Part shown: positions 27,942 through 38,270 of the stretch, piece after piece | Position numbering within the stretch: the stretch's first letter is position 1 | How the letters are laid out: every line of letters starts with the position of its first letter | Assembly (NCBI RefSeq): GCF_001690355.1 | Contig: NZ_LZHG01000025.1 | Span: forward strand, 1-56,000 | Source: Gilliamella sp. Choc4-2 | Lineage (GTDB): Bacteria > Pseudomonadota > Gammaproteobacteria > Enterobacterales > Orbaceae | Length of the DNA stretch: 56,000 nucleotides | Direction: 5' to 3' | The notes under the pieces: generated by a model | Database searches by the model: none | What the model was told of the DNA's origin: nothing | What the model saw: the letters and a program-made list of their open reading frames with translations, nothing else | Translations under genes and position numbers: made by a program

Positions 27942-28025
27942 TTTTTAATCCTCTATTTAACCATTGTGATGATTTTCATTAGAATGGGTCGATATTATTA
28001 TCAACCCTGAAAATATTTGAGTTTA

Positions 28026-28763
28026 TTACTCTGCTGCTGGCGCTTCTTCTACGAAGCTTTCTTCAGATACTGGAGATTGGTTTTGTTCACGACCAGAACG
28101 TACTGCTTCAGCAACTGCATTTGCATATAATTGAATTGCACGAATCGCATCATCATTACCTGGAACAACGTAATCAATACCATCAGGATCTGAGTTAGTA
28201 TCAACAATAGCAATGACTGGAATACCTAAGTTGTTAGCTTCTTTGATAGCGATATGTTCGTGGTCTGCACCAATAACAAAGATCACATCAGGTAAGCCAC
28301 CCATATTTTTAATTCCACCCAAGCTATTTTCTAATTTAGCCATTTCACGAGCACGCATTAGCGCTTCTTTTTTGGTTAATTTATCGAATGTACCATCACT
28401 AGCTTGTGTTTCTAAATCTTTTAGACGTTTGATTGATTGACGTACTGTTTTCCAGTTAGTCAACATTCCACCTAACCAACGGTGATTAACGTAGTATTGT
28501 CCACAGCTTTCAGCCGCTTGTTTAATTGCTTCGCTAGCTGCACGTTTTGTACCAACAAATAAAATTTTACCTTTACGAGCGGCAATCTTGTTTAATTCAG
28601 CTAATGCTTCGTTGAACAATGGTACTGTTTTTTCAAGATTGATAATATGAACTTTATTGCGTGCACCAAAAATAAATGGTTTCATTTTTGGGTTCCAATA
28701 ACGAGTTTGGTGTCCAAAGTGTACACCCGCTTGTAACATATCGCGCATTGATACTGTAGTCAT
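28026..28763 (-). CDS. rpsB: 30S ribosomal protein S2
   Basis: S2 joins late in 30S assembly. The 245 residues match E. coli S2 closely ([51 protein letters not shown]) and end in an acidic tail. The ATG follows an AGGAAA site. A conserved-looking leader precedes it. Confidence 0.98.
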   Translation of the reverse strand: MTTVSMRDMLQAGVHFGHQTRYWNPKMKPFIFGARNKVHIINLEKTVPLFNEALAELNKIAARKGKILFVGTKRAASEAIKQAAESCGQYYVNHRWLGGMLTNWKTVRQSIKRLKDLETQASDGTFDKLTKKEALMRAREMAKLENSLGGIKNMGGLPDVIFVIGADHEHIAIKEANNLGIPVIAIVDTNSDPDGIDYVVPGNDDAIRAIQLYANAVAEAVRSGREQNQSPVSEESFVEEAPAAE

Positions 28764-28860
28764 GATTTCCTCATTTTGACGTTGGGGTTATGCCTCCACA
28801 TATCCGCTCTATCCGACCTATACATAAAGTAAAAGGCACCCCGGAAAAGTGTAATGATAT
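28764..28860 (-). promoter_or_regulatory. rpsB: S2-type mRNA leader upstream of rpsB
   Basis: The leader can form an 8-bp stem with a 3-base bulge: GGGGTTATGCC at 28784-28794 pairs with GGCACCCC at 28835-28842. The stem encloses a loop with CTATCCGACC, and GGAGGC sits beside it. Gammaproteobacterial rpsB leaders fold into an autoregulatory element bound by S2. The arrangement fits, but I compared it only from memory. Confidence 0.6.
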
Positions 28861-29003
28861 GTGTGTGTTATAACGTTAATTAATCATTAAATTTAATGCT
28901 TTTATCCATCATTACTTTTGCAAAAAATAATGTGAAATGTAGCGCGCGTTTTATACCATATTTAATCTAAGATTACCAGTTTTATTTATAGAAATGAGGT
29001 AAT

Positions 29004-29071
29004 TTTAATTTCGGAGCTTAGCATGTAAGTTATTTTTTATAACGAGTAGCCTAAAAATGTCCGAAATTAAA
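29004..29071. repeat. 12-bp perfect inverted repeat, 44-bp spacer
   Basis: TTTAATTTCGGA at 29004-29015 is the exact reverse complement of TCCGAAATTAAA at 29060-29071. It lies between dacA and rpsB, both read leftward. The spacer is long for a terminator. It may be a small element or an operator pair. The rest of 28861-29098 shows nothing else clear. Confidence 0.55.
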
Positions 29072-29098
29072 TTGCAGTAACTTTTTTAAGAAAACTAT

Positions 29099-30280
29099 TT
29101 AGTTCAATAATTTATGACATTGTAAACATATCCAATCCCATATACCACCCAAAAAACCTGTTTCTTCAACACTTTGTAGTGCAACCAATGATTCTTCATT
29201 GATAACTTTATCATCTAATAAAAACTGCATTTTGCCCACAACAGTCCCTTTAGTAATCGGAGCATAAATATAGCCATCAATTGTATATTTAACTTGTACA
29301 TCTGCTGAACGGCCTTTTGGTACTGTCACATAAGAACCATTAAGTGAGCCTAGTTGGATCTTATTTTGCTCACCATACCAAATTGATTCTGTTATTAATG
29401 AGTTACCAGCTTTTACGGGATTTGCTGTTTCAAAAAAACGAAACCCCCAAACTAATAATTTTTTACTTTCTTGTTCACGTCCTTTAAATGTGCGCCCACC
29501 TAATACAGCTGAAATTAAGCGAGTATTACCATCCACCGCAGAAGCAACTAAGTTATAACCAGCAGCATTAGTATGGCCTGTTTTTATCCCATCAACATTT
29601 AGTGTGGTATCCCAAAGCAAGCCATTGCGATTTAATTGTGGTTTAGATAAGTTATAGGTAAATTCTTTTTCTTTGTAAATAGCATATTCTGATGGCAAAT
29701 CACGAATTAAGGCTTGACCTAATAATGCCATATCTTTAGCTGTAGTATACTGCCCCGGAGCATCAAGCCCGTGCACAGTTTCAAAGTGAGAATGCTCTAA
29801 CCCAATTTTTTTTGCATAATCATTCATTAAATTAACAAAAGCACCTTGGCTACCAGCAACGTGCTCAGCCATGGCAATGCAAGCATCATTACCTGATTGA
29901 ACAATAATACCCTTATTCAGATCTGATACTGAAACTTTTTTACCCACTTCTAGAAACATTAATGATGATCCTTTTAAAATAGGATTACCTGTTGCCCAAG
30001 CATCTTTACTTACTATAACCATATCATCATTTTTAATACGACCAACTTTCAAAGCTTGACCAACTACATAACTGGTCATCATTTTAGTTAAACTAGCAGG
30101 ATCTCGCTGTTGTTCTGCATTATATTGAGCTAAAATTTCGCCTGATTTGGCATCCATTAAAATATAAGATTCTGCATCTAATTTTGGAATTTCTGGGATA
30201 GGAAATGCCACTTCAGCTGAAACTGATGAACAAATTGCGAGTAATAACAAAGCAAAAGATAATTTAAATTTCTTTTTCAT
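29099..30280 (-). CDS. dacA: D-alanyl-D-alanine carboxypeptidase (PBP5/6 type)
   Basis: It trims the terminal D-Ala from peptidoglycan stem peptides on the periplasmic face. The 393 residues have a signal peptide cleaved near A22, then the penicillin-binding motifs S63-L-T-K66, S129-G-N131 and KTG (in [11 protein letters not shown]). A PBP5 C-terminal domain and a C-terminal amphipathic anchor ([13 protein letters not shown]) follow. It begins 14 bp after mrdB. In E. coli rlpA lies between the two; here it is absent. Confidence 0.94.
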   Translation of the reverse strand: MKKKFKLSFALLLLAICSSVSAEVAFPIPEIPKLDAESYILMDAKSGEILAQYNAEQQRDPASLTKMMTSYVVGQALKVGRIKNDDMVIVSKDAWATGNPILKGSSLMFLEVGKKVSVSDLNKGIIVQSGNDACIAMAEHVAGSQGAFVNLMNDYAKKIGLEHSHFETVHGLDAPGQYTTAKDMALLGQALIRDLPSEYAIYKEKEFTYNLSKPQLNRNGLLWDTTLNVDGIKTGHTNAAGYNLVASAVDGNTRLISAVLGGRTFKGREQESKKLLVWGFRFFETANPVKAGNSLITESIWYGEQNKIQLGSLNGSYVTVPKGRSADVQVKYTIDGYIYAPITKGTVVGKMQFLLDDKVINEESLVALQSVEETGFLGGIWDWICLQCHKLLN

Positions 30281-30294
30281 TTATTTGGATTCCG

Positions 30295-31401
30295 TCAAAT
30301 ATTTTTAGATAACATATAGCGATGTGTGTGAATAGACATCATAATGCCAAAACTAGCCATTAATACGACTAAAGATGAGCCACCATAACTTATTAACGGT
30401 AATGGTACACCAACTACAGGTAATATTCCACTGACCATACCAATATTAATAAACGCATATACAAAGAAAACCAAAATTAATCCACCAGCTAATATTCTGC
30501 CAAATGTGGTTTGTGCTTGTGAAGCAATAAAAAGTCCACGAATAATTAAACATAAAAATAGTACTAACAAAATAACGGTACCAATAAAGCCAAACTCTTC
30601 AGCAATAACAGAAAAAATAAAATCAGTATGCCGTTCTGGTAAAAACTCCAATTGTGATTGAGTTCCTTTAAGCCAACCTTTTCCCCACACTCCACCAGAT
30701 CCTATTGCTGTTTTAGATTGAATAATATGATAACCGGTACCATTTGGATCCCGTTCAGGGTTAAACAAGGTTAGTACCCTTTCTTGCTGATAATCATGCA
30801 TTAAGAAGAACCACATAATAGGTAAAAAAGCAGCAATTAAAATAAGTGCAATAAGGATAAAGCGCCAATCAATACCCGCTAAAAAGATAATAAAAAGACC
30901 TGACATAACAATCAAAATTGCAGTCCCTAAATCTGGCTGCATTGCGACAAGCAAAGCAGGCACTCCAATTATAGTGAGTGTCTGTAAAGTCGTTTTTAAA
31001 GGTGGTGGACAACCGTCACGATGAATAAATTTGGCAACCATTAATGGTACCGCTATTTTGGCAATTTCAGAAGGTTGAAAACGTAAAATTCCTAAATCCA
31101 ACCAACGTTGTGCACCTTTGCTGGTATAGCCAAAAATATCAACCAAGAATAATACTATAATACAGGTAACATAAAGTGAAGGAGCCCATTTTTCATAAGT
31201 TCTGGGTGAAAATTGAGCAAAAATAATCATAGCAGCAAAACCTAGCAGTATTTGTATTGCTCGTTTTTGCATCATGTCGATATTTTGTCCACTAGCACTC
31301 CAAAGTACATAAAGACTATAGCCAAGTAATAATGCAATAAATAGGAAAAAAAGAGGATCAATATGTATTTTTTGCCAAAAAGTTTTTTTGATATTATGCA
31401 T
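30295..31401 (-). CDS. mrdB: RodA, SEDS peptidoglycan glycosyltransferase
   Basis: It polymerises lipid II for sidewall growth together with PBP2. The 368 residues make about ten membrane helices. They match RodA in [48 protein letters not shown] and [13 protein letters not shown]. It begins 2 bp after the mrdA stop, which means tight co-translation with its partner PBP2. Confidence 0.96.
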   Translation of the reverse strand: MHNIKKTFWQKIHIDPLFFLFIALLLGYSLYVLWSASGQNIDMMQKRAIQILLGFAAMIIFAQFSPRTYEKWAPSLYVTCIIVLFLVDIFGYTSKGAQRWLDLGILRFQPSEIAKIAVPLMVAKFIHRDGCPPPLKTTLQTLTIIGVPALLVAMQPDLGTAILIVMSGLFIIFLAGIDWRFILIALILIAAFLPIMWFFLMHDYQQERVLTLFNPERDPNGTGYHIIQSKTAIGSGGVWGKGWLKGTQSQLEFLPERHTDFIFSVIAEEFGFIGTVILLVLFLCLIIRGLFIASQAQTTFGRILAGGLILVFFVYAFINIGMVSGILPVVGVPLPLISYGGSSLVVLMASFGIMMSIHTHRYMLSKNI

Positions 31402-31403
31402 AA

Positions 31404-33353
31404 TTAATTAGAGTTTCCTGTAGTTGGTGATATTTCATCATCTAATTTTGTAGAGTTATTACCAAGCAAGTAATAATCAAGTATTTTACGCACTACAGCA
31501 CCACCATTGGAACTTCCTCCTCCCCCATTTTCAAGAACAATAGCTAAAGCAATTTTTGGTTTATCGAAAGGCGCATAAGCAACGAATAAGGCATGATCTC
31601 GTAAATGTTCCGGAATTTTATGTGCATTATAGGTTTCGTTTTGTTTCAAACCATAAACTTGTGCAGTTCCTGATTTTCCTGCCGCTTGATATTGTGCATC
31701 AACATAAACTTTACGTGCTGTTCCTCGTGAACCAAACATGACGCGACGCATACCTTCTTTAGCTAAATCCCAATAAGTAGATTTGACCTCAGTTAAACTA
31801 TTGGGTTGTTCAAATAATACAAGATTAGTTTGTGGTTTATTATCATTAGAATTCAAAATATCACTTTTTTTATATAGTAAAAAATGAGGAATATAAGTTT
31901 TACCATTATTAATTAAAATGGTTAAAGCTTTCGCCATTTGTATAGGTGTTGCTGTCCAATAACCTTGACCAATTCCAACTGGAATAGTATCCCCTTGCAT
32001 CCAAGATTTTTTATGACGCAACATTTTCCATTCACGACTAGGCATAACAGCACGAGTTTCTTCATTTGGTGAAATATCAATACCTGTTTTTTCACCATAA
32101 CCAAACTTAGTCATCCATAAATTCAAACGATCTATGCCCATATCATATGCAACTTGATAAAAATAAGTATCAACTGATTCTTCAATGGCTTTCAATACAT
32201 CTACATGACCATGTCCCCATTTTAACCAATCACGATAACGCCTTTCAGTTCCAGGTAATTGCCACCATCCGGGATCATTTATAATGCTTTTGGGCGTAAC
32301 AATTCCTTCACTCAAAGCTGCTATGGAAATATAAGGTTTAACAGTTGAAGCTGGTGGATATGCACCAAGTAACGCTCGATTAAATAATGGTTTATCTGGA
32401 TCATTAAGTAATTCATTATAATTAGCTCTAGATATACCTCCAACAAATAAATTGGAATCATAACTTGGACTTGAAACCATTGCTAATACTTCACCATTAT
32501 TAGGGTCAATAGCAACTACTGCAGCTTTGCGTCCCGCAAGAAGTCGCTCAATATAGAGTTGTAATTTTAAATTGATAGATAAATAGATATCCTCACCTGC
32601 TTTCGGTGGGTGCTGCTCAAGTAAACGAACGATACGCCCTCGACTATTTACTTCAACCTTTTCATTACCAGCCGTGCCATGTAGCACATCTTCATAATAT
32701 CGCTCAATACCCATTTTTCCTATATTAAGTGTTGCAACATAGTTACTGGTTTTATTTTCATCTTCTAAGCGTTTTTTATCTTGGCTGTTAATTTTAGAAA
32801 TATAACCAATTATATGCGTTAAAGATGCGCCATAAGGATAATATCGATGTTGAATCTTAACAATTGAAACAAAAGGGAATCGATGTTGATCAACAACAAA
32901 ACGGGCAATTTGTAGGCTGGTTAAATTTTCTTTAAGCGGCACAGGGCGATGTGCTTTATAATTTCGTCGCTCTTTTTGAAATGTTTCTATATCTTCATCT
33001 GTCAAATCAACAATTTTTTTTAAATAACTAAACTGTTCATTAAGATTTTTTATTTTATCAGGAATAATATTAAGTTGATATGTGATGTTATTAATTGCCA
33101 AAGGCGTACCGTTACGGTCATAAATCATACCGCGGCTTGGAGGTATAGGAATATTTTCAATGCGATTATTATTCGATTTTGTACTGTAATAACTATAATT
33201 AGCAATTTGAAGGTCGGCTAAATTAACCAACAAAATAATCACTAATAATATTATTACAACAAAAGCAAACAATGCTCGACGCAAAAACAAATTTGTTTCT
33301 GCCGAGTGATCTCGAATATTAGTTCGCTTTTTTTTACTTGAGATAGGGATAAT
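31404..33353 (-). CDS. mrdA: Penicillin-binding protein 2, probable AUU or AUC start
   Basis: It is the transpeptidase of the elongasome, anchored by one N-terminal helix. Motifs are AGKSGTAQV, the active serine in ASTVKPY, and SVDTYFYQ. From the first usual start (TTG at 33290) the protein would have 628 residues, but homology continues upstream: [14 protein letters not shown] aligns with E. coli RDYTAESALFVRRA. Between an in-frame TAG (33363-33365) and that TTG there is no ATG, GTG or TTG. A strong AGGAG (33358-33362) is followed by ATT at 33353 and ATC at 33350. I chose 33353 (649 residues); the exact initiator is uncertain. Confidence 0.85.
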   Translation of the reverse strand: MIPISSKKKRTNIRDHSAETNLFLRRALFAFVVIILLVIILLVNLADLQIANYSYYSTKSNNNRIENIPIPPSRGMIYDRNGTPLAINNITYQLNIIPDKIKNLNEQFSYLKKIVDLTDEDIETFQKERRNYKAHRPVPLKENLTSLQIARFVVDQHRFPFVSIVKIQHRYYPYGASLTHIIGYISKINSQDKKRLEDENKTSNYVATLNIGKMGIERYYEDVLHGTAGNEKVEVNSRGRIVRLLEQHPPKAGEDIYLSINLKLQLYIERLLAGRKAAVVAIDPNNGEVLAMVSSPSYDSNLFVGGISRANYNELLNDPDKPLFNRALLGAYPPASTVKPYISIAALSEGIVTPKSIINDPGWWQLPGTERRYRDWLKWGHGHVDVLKAIEESVDTYFYQVAYDMGIDRLNLWMTKFGYGEKTGIDISPNEETRAVMPSREWKMLRHKKSWMQGDTIPVGIGQGYWTATPIQMAKALTILINNGKTYIPHFLLYKKSDILNSNDNKPQTNLVLFEQPNSLTEVKSTYWDLAKEGMRRVMFGSRGTARKVYVDAQYQAAGKSGTAQVYGLKQNETYNAHKIPEHLRDHALFVAYAPFDKPKIALAIVLENGGGGSSNGGAVVRKILDYYLLGNNSTKLDDEISPTTGNSN

Positions 33354-33383
33354 AATACTCCTCTAAACGCTTTTTTCATTGAG

Positions 33384-34394
33384 TTATTTCTTATGATGCT
33401 GTTCTTGTTCTTCCCATTTTTCATAGGCATTAACGATTCTAGCTACCACTGGATGACGGACAACATCTTCACTACTAAAAAAATTGAAACTAATTTCATC
33501 AAGTTGGCTTAAAACTTCTATCGCATGACGTAATCCTGATTTTTGATTATGCGGTAAATCAATTTGAGTAATATCACCTGTTATTACCGCTTTCGAATTA
33601 AAGCCAATTCGAGTTAAAAACATTTTCATTTGTTCAATCGTGGTGTTTTGGCTTTCATCAAGGATAATAAATGCATCATTAAGCGTTCTTCCACGCATAT
33701 AAGCAAGTGGTGCCACTTCAATCACACTTTTTTCAATAAGTTTTTCGACTTTTTCAAAACCTAACATCTCGAATAAGGCATCATAAAGTGGACGTAAGTA
33801 AGGGTCCACTTTTTGACTTAAATCACCTGGTAAAAAACCTAATTTTTCACCTGCTTCAACTGCAGGACGAGTTAATACAATTCGGCGGATTTGCTGTTTT
33901 TCAAGAGCATCAACCGCGGCTGCAACCGCCAAGTAGGTTTTACCGGTTCCAGCAGGACCAATTCCAAACGAGATATCATAATCCAACACATGAGCAATAT
34001 ATTGTGCTTGGTTCGCTGTTCTGGGTTTGATTATGCCTCGTTTAGTTTTTATCATCACTAGCTTTCCACCTTGATGATCAATATAAGCTGGTAAGTGTTC
34101 ACTCGCTTTTTGTAAAAGACCGGACTCTTTTATTGCTAGATGTATTTGTTCAGGCTCAATATCAACAATTTTATCTTTGATTTTGGTTTGTTTATAAAGC
34201 GACTTCAAAATGTCATTAGTCGCTTTTACACAAATAGCATCACCTGTTATAGAAAAAAGATTGCCTCGGTGGTTAATTTCAATTCCTAATCGACGTTCAA
34301 TTTGCTTAATATTGTCATTATAAGGACCACAAAGGCTATTAAGGCGCTGATTATCTTCTGGCTCAAGCACAATTTCATATTTCATAATATTCAA
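33384..34394 (-). CDS. ybeZ: PhoH-like ATPase YbeZ
   Basis: It is a cytoplasmic P-loop ATPase linked to rRNA maturation together with YbeY. The 336 residues match E. coli YbeZ: SLCGPYNDNIKQIERRLGIE, Walker A GPAGTGKT (146-153), GEKLGFLPGDL and the Walker B-like FIILDESQN. It follows miaB as in E. coli, but its usual partner ybeY does not follow; mrdA comes next, only 30 bp on. Confidence 0.93.
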   Translation of the reverse strand: MNIMKYEIVLEPEDNQRLNSLCGPYNDNIKQIERRLGIEINHRGNLFSITGDAICVKATNDILKSLYKQTKIKDKIVDIEPEQIHLAIKESGLLQKASEHLPAYIDHQGGKLVMIKTKRGIIKPRTANQAQYIAHVLDYDISFGIGPAGTGKTYLAVAAAVDALEKQQIRRIVLTRPAVEAGEKLGFLPGDLSQKVDPYLRPLYDALFEMLGFEKVEKLIEKSVIEVAPLAYMRGRTLNDAFIILDESQNTTIEQMKMFLTRIGFNSKAVITGDITQIDLPHNQKSGLRHAIEVLSQLDEISFNFFSSEDVVRHPVVARIVNAYEKWEEQEQHHKK

Positions 34395-34587
34395 ACGTAA
34401 TCCCTCAAATAATTAACGTTAGCTACTAATACATTGTTCACATAAAGAATAATTTCAACACCTTTTAAAAAGTTGATATTACCGTAACGCCAAGAAACTG
34501 TGTTTAAGCTAACAACATTATCTACTGCTCTTGTTGACTGTTTTTTATCAAATCTTTGCCATTTTAATTGAAATAGGCATTTCGTTT

Positions 34588-36018
34588 TTATGGTTGATAA
34601 ATCCCTACGCCTAAATCATTTTCTTTTCGAGTTCGTGATATCACTGACATCGGAGATTCATTTACGCGCAAATCCATTTCATCTTCAGTTCTAACCACTT
34701 TACCGCGCAATGAATTTGGGTAAACATCAGTAATTTCAACATCAACAAACTTACCTATCATATCAGGATGACCTTCAAAATTAACAATCCGATTATTTTC
34801 GGTTCGTCCTGTTAATTCCATGAGATCTTTTTTAGATGGCCCTTCAACTAAAATACGTTGTATGGTATTTAACATACGACGACTAAACTGCATGGCTTGT
34901 TGATTGATTCTTTCTTGAAGAATGTAAAGACGCTGCTTTTTCTCGTCTTCAGACACATTATCTTCCATTTCAGCAGCTGGTGTACCTGGACGTGCTGAAT
35001 AGACAAAACTGTAACTTAAATCAAAATTAACATCGGCAATTAACTTCATGGTTTGTTCAAAGTCTTCTTGTGTTTCACCTGGGAAACCAACAATAAAATC
35101 GGAGCTAATTTGAATATCTGGTCGTACTTTGCGTAGTTTTCGAATAATTGATTTATATTCAAGTGCGGTATGCGTACGTTTCATTAAGTTTAATACACGA
35201 TCTGAGCCACTTTGTACTGGCAAATGTAAAAAATTTACTAGCTCTGGTGTGTCACGATAAACATCAATAATATCATCTGTAAATTCGATTGGATGGCTAG
35301 TTGTAAAACGAATACGATCTATACCATCAATGGCTGCAACTAAGCGTAGTAATTCAGCAAAGGAACAAATATCACCATCGAATGTTGGTCCACGATATGC
35401 ATTTACATTTTGACCTAGTAGATTGACTTCACGTACACCTTGCTCAGCAAGCTGAGCTATTTCATAAATAACATCATCACAAGGTCGACTAACTTCTTCA
35501 CCTCGAGTGTAAGGAACTACGCAATAAGTACAATATTTATTACATCCTTCCATAATTGAAACAAATGCGGTTGGGCCTTCACTACGAGGTTCTGGTAAGC
35601 GATCAAATTTTTCTATTTCAGGAAAGCTTATATCAACCACATGATTACCTTTACCACTTCTAACTTGCTCAATCATTTCAGGCAAGCGGTGAAAAGTTTG
35701 CGGTCCAAAAATAATATCCACAAATGGTGCGCGTTTACGAATATGAGCTCCTTCTTGTGAAGCAACACATCCCCCAACACCAATAATGATATTTGGGTTA
35801 TTTTTTTTAAGATTCTTCCAACGTCCTAATTGATGAAAGACTTTTTCTTGGGCTTTTTCTCGAATAGAGCAGGTATTAAGTAATAAAATATCTGCTTCTT
35901 CGGCATTTTCTGTTAAAGTTAAACCGTGGGTGGATTCAAGGAGATCTGCCATCTTAGTAGAATCATATTCATTCATTTGGCAGCCCCAAGTTTTGATATG
36001 TAATTTTTTGCTCATCAA
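34588..36018 (-). CDS. miaB: tRNA-2-methylthio-N6-dimethylallyladenosine synthase MiaB
   Basis: This radical-SAM enzyme methylthiolates i6A37 of tRNA, following MiaA (whose gene is at 47.6 kb). The 476 residues have the N-terminal MTTase domain with cysteines C13, C50 and C84, the radical-SAM cluster C159, C163, C166 (CNKYCTYC), and a C-terminal TRAM domain. An ATG one codon in is an alternative start. ybeZ follows after 193 bp. Confidence 0.97.
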   Translation of the reverse strand: MMSKKLHIKTWGCQMNEYDSTKMADLLESTHGLTLTENAEEADILLLNTCSIREKAQEKVFHQLGRWKNLKKNNPNIIIGVGGCVASQEGAHIRKRAPFVDIIFGPQTFHRLPEMIEQVRSGKGNHVVDISFPEIEKFDRLPEPRSEGPTAFVSIMEGCNKYCTYCVVPYTRGEEVSRPCDDVIYEIAQLAEQGVREVNLLGQNVNAYRGPTFDGDICSFAELLRLVAAIDGIDRIRFTTSHPIEFTDDIIDVYRDTPELVNFLHLPVQSGSDRVLNLMKRTHTALEYKSIIRKLRKVRPDIQISSDFIVGFPGETQEDFEQTMKLIADVNFDLSYSFVYSARPGTPAAEMEDNVSEDEKKQRLYILQERINQQAMQFSRRMLNTIQRILVEGPSKKDLMELTGRTENNRIVNFEGHPDMIGKFVDVEITDVYPNSLRGKVVRTEDEMDLRVNESPMSVISRTRKENDLGVGIYQP

Positions 36019-36236
36019 TAACTCAGCTATATTTTAATTGTTAAAATGAAAACGGGTTTAAATCCGCGATTTTAGCGTGGCATATTGTAATGCTTTGTGA
36101 TTGTAGGGTCTATAATAAAATAAAAAATGACCATACAAAATGGCACTTTATTTTTTGTTTTTTTAACTACAGCATAAAGGGCGGTTTGTAAGAAGATTAG
36201 TAAAAGTATTTTATATATAAAATAGTGGGTTAATCA

Positions 36237-36288
36237 AAAATAGATTCTAATATTATAAAAATCTATAAACATGAATAGAATCTATTTT
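36237..36288. repeat. 13-bp perfect inverted repeat upstream of amiC
   Basis: AAAATAGATTCTA at 36237-36249 and TAGAATCTATTTT at 36276-36288 pair perfectly with a 26-bp spacer. It lies in the 375-bp interval between the divergent miaB and amiC genes, so a terminator is not expected. The rest of that interval (36019-36236, 36289-36393) is AT-rich with no clear feature. Confidence 0.55.
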
Positions 36289-36393
36289 ATTTATCAAAAA
36301 AACAACTAATTATGATATTCATTCTTTTTTAATATCATTTTATTTTATGTTATTATTCGCACTTAATAGTGATAACAAATAAAGTGTTCAGGT

Positions 36394-37629
36394 ATGCCAA
36401 AAACATTTAGTCCAAAAAAACGCCTTTTTATCAAAGGGATAATTGCGACTTGTTTATTGTCTGTCACCCGTATTGGCTTTGCAGTAGCAATGGCAAAAAT
36501 TATTGCTGTTCGTATTTGGCCATCATCAACTTATACACGAATCACATTAGAATCAACTATTCGATTAAATTATAAAAGTGCTTTGCTTTATAACCCTGAT
36601 CGAATAGTTATCGATATTGATAATATAGATTTAACTCCTACATTAAAAACAATTTCGTCAAAAGTACTCAGTCACGATCCTTTCATAAAATTGATTAGTG
36701 TTAATAAAGTCAACCCTAAAATAATCAGAATTATGATCGTTTTAAAACAAGGTGTGGAACCTAATACCTTTACATTATCTCCAATAGCAGAATTCAAACA
36801 TCGTTTAGTTATGGATCTTTATCCTACTAGATCAATTTCAATAAATGACGATGATCCCTTACTTGCCTTATTAGAAGAATACAAGGACGGCGATCTTAAT
36901 AAAAAACAAGCTAATATCCCTCCCCCAATTAATAAAAAGAAAAATGCACCAATTATTGTAATGCTCGATCCAGGACATGGAGGCGAAGATCCAGGAGCAA
37001 TCGGTTATAATAAAACTAAAGAAAAAGATATAGTTTTACAAATAGCCCGTCGTGCTTACAATTTATTAAAAAAAGAAAATAATATAAAAGTCCATATGAC
37101 ACGCAATGAAGATGTATTTATTCCATTAAAAGTTCGTGTCGCTAAGGCACGATCATTGCATGCTGATCTCTTTGTTTCTATTCATGCCGACGCCTTTACT
37201 AACCGCTCAGTAAGAGGTTCAACTGTATTTGCTTTATCTACTCGTGGAGCAAGTAGTTCGGCGGCTAGCTATTTAGCACAAACACAAAATAAAGCCGATC
37301 AGATAGGGGGGGTTAGTCGAAGTGGTGATAAGTATTTAGACAACACTATTTTGGACTTAGTACAAAAAACAACACTAAGTAATGGAGCTTTATTAGGTAG
37401 CGCAATATTAAATCGCATGAAAGGTATAAATAAGTTACATAAACCAACCATTGAAAAAGCCGGTTTTGCTGTATTAAAAGCGCCTGATATTCCGTCAGTT
37501 TTAGTTGAAACAGCTTTTATTAGTAATGTTGTTGAAGAGAAAAAACTTAAGACTGCTTCTTTCCAAAATCAAGTATCTAAAGCTATTGTTGACGGAATTA
37601 AAGATTATCTAAAAAAACGTAAAAACTAG
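36394..37629 (+). CDS. amiC: N-acetylmuramoyl-L-alanine amidase AmiC (KR-type Tat signal)
   Basis: It cleaves septal peptidoglycan during daughter-cell separation and is activated by NlpD in E. coli. The 411 residues have a signal peptide, an AMIN domain (about 34-150) that targets the septum, and an Amidase_3 domain (about 190-408). Zinc ligands are in LDPGHGGEDPGA and SIHADAF, with the catalytic Glu in PSVLVETAF. The signal reads KKRLFIKG, where E. coli AmiC has a twin-arginine motif, so the first Arg is Lys. It is convergent with rsmG. Confidence 0.93.
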   Translation: MPKTFSPKKRLFIKGIIATCLLSVTRIGFAVAMAKIIAVRIWPSSTYTRITLESTIRLNYKSALLYNPDRIVIDIDNIDLTPTLKTISSKVLSHDPFIKLISVNKVNPKIIRIMIVLKQGVEPNTFTLSPIAEFKHRLVMDLYPTRSISINDDDPLLALLEEYKDGDLNKKQANIPPPINKKKNAPIIVMLDPGHGGEDPGAIGYNKTKEKDIVLQIARRAYNLLKKENNIKVHMTRNEDVFIPLKVRVAKARSLHADLFVSIHADAFTNRSVRGSTVFALSTRGASSSAASYLAQTQNKADQIGGVSRSGDKYLDNTILDLVQKTTLSNGALLGSAILNRMKGINKLHKPTIEKAGFAVLKAPDIPSVLVETAFISNVVEEKKLKTASFQNQVSKAIVDGIKDYLKKRKN

Positions 37630-37661
37630 TTTTTTATCATTTTTAAAGTAAACTAAATAAG

Positions 37662-38270
37662 TTATATACTTTTAACAATAATAACTAAACATCTTTCAGC
37701 ACCCAATTGTGGAATGCTCAGCTTAATATTCTGGGTAAGCCTAAAATCTTCAGGAATAGGATCAAGATCGCTACCTTTTAAAGCATAAAAAGATCCTTGT
37801 TCATTAGGAAGATGCTTACACCAACTAAGCATGTCTTGCAATGAAGCAAATGCTCGGCTAATAACGCCATCAAACTTTTTATCGCTATACTCCTCTATTC
37901 GGCTTTGTATTGGGTTTATATTAGTTAGCTTTAATTCAAACTGAACTTGTTTTAAAAATCGAATACGCTTACCTAAACTATCCACTAAATCAAATTGTTT
38001 ATCTGGGTTAATAATTGCTAGTGGAACGCCTGGTAAACCAGGACCAGTTCCAACATCAATAAAAGTTTTGCCAGTTAAATAGGGCGATACAACTAAGCTA
38101 TCCATGATATGTTTGATTAACATTTCATTAGGATCTCGTACAGCTGTTAAGTTGTAAGTCTTATTCCATTTATTAAGCATTTCAACATAATGGATCAATT
38201 GATCTATTTGTGATTCTGAGATCAAAAGATCCGTTTGATCTATTAAATTAATGAGTTTCTTTTTTAACAT
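37662..38270 (-). CDS. rsmG: 16S rRNA m7G527 methyltransferase
   Basis: It methylates G527 in 16S rRNA with SAM; loss gives low-level streptomycin resistance in other species. The 202 residues contain [17 protein letters not shown] (SAM motif), [14 protein letters not shown] and VISRAFASL. It overlaps the end of mnmG by 23 bases, the typical gidA-gidB arrangement next to oriC. Confidence 0.96.
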   Translation of the reverse strand: MLKKKLINLIDQTDLLISESQIDQLIHYVEMLNKWNKTYNLTAVRDPNEMLIKHIMDSLVVSPYLTGKTFIDVGTGPGLPGVPLAIINPDKQFDLVDSLGKRIRFLKQVQFELKLTNINPIQSRIEEYSDKKFDGVISRAFASLQDMLSWCKHLPNEQGSFYALKGSDLDPIPEDFRLTQNIKLSIPQLGAERCLVIIVKSI

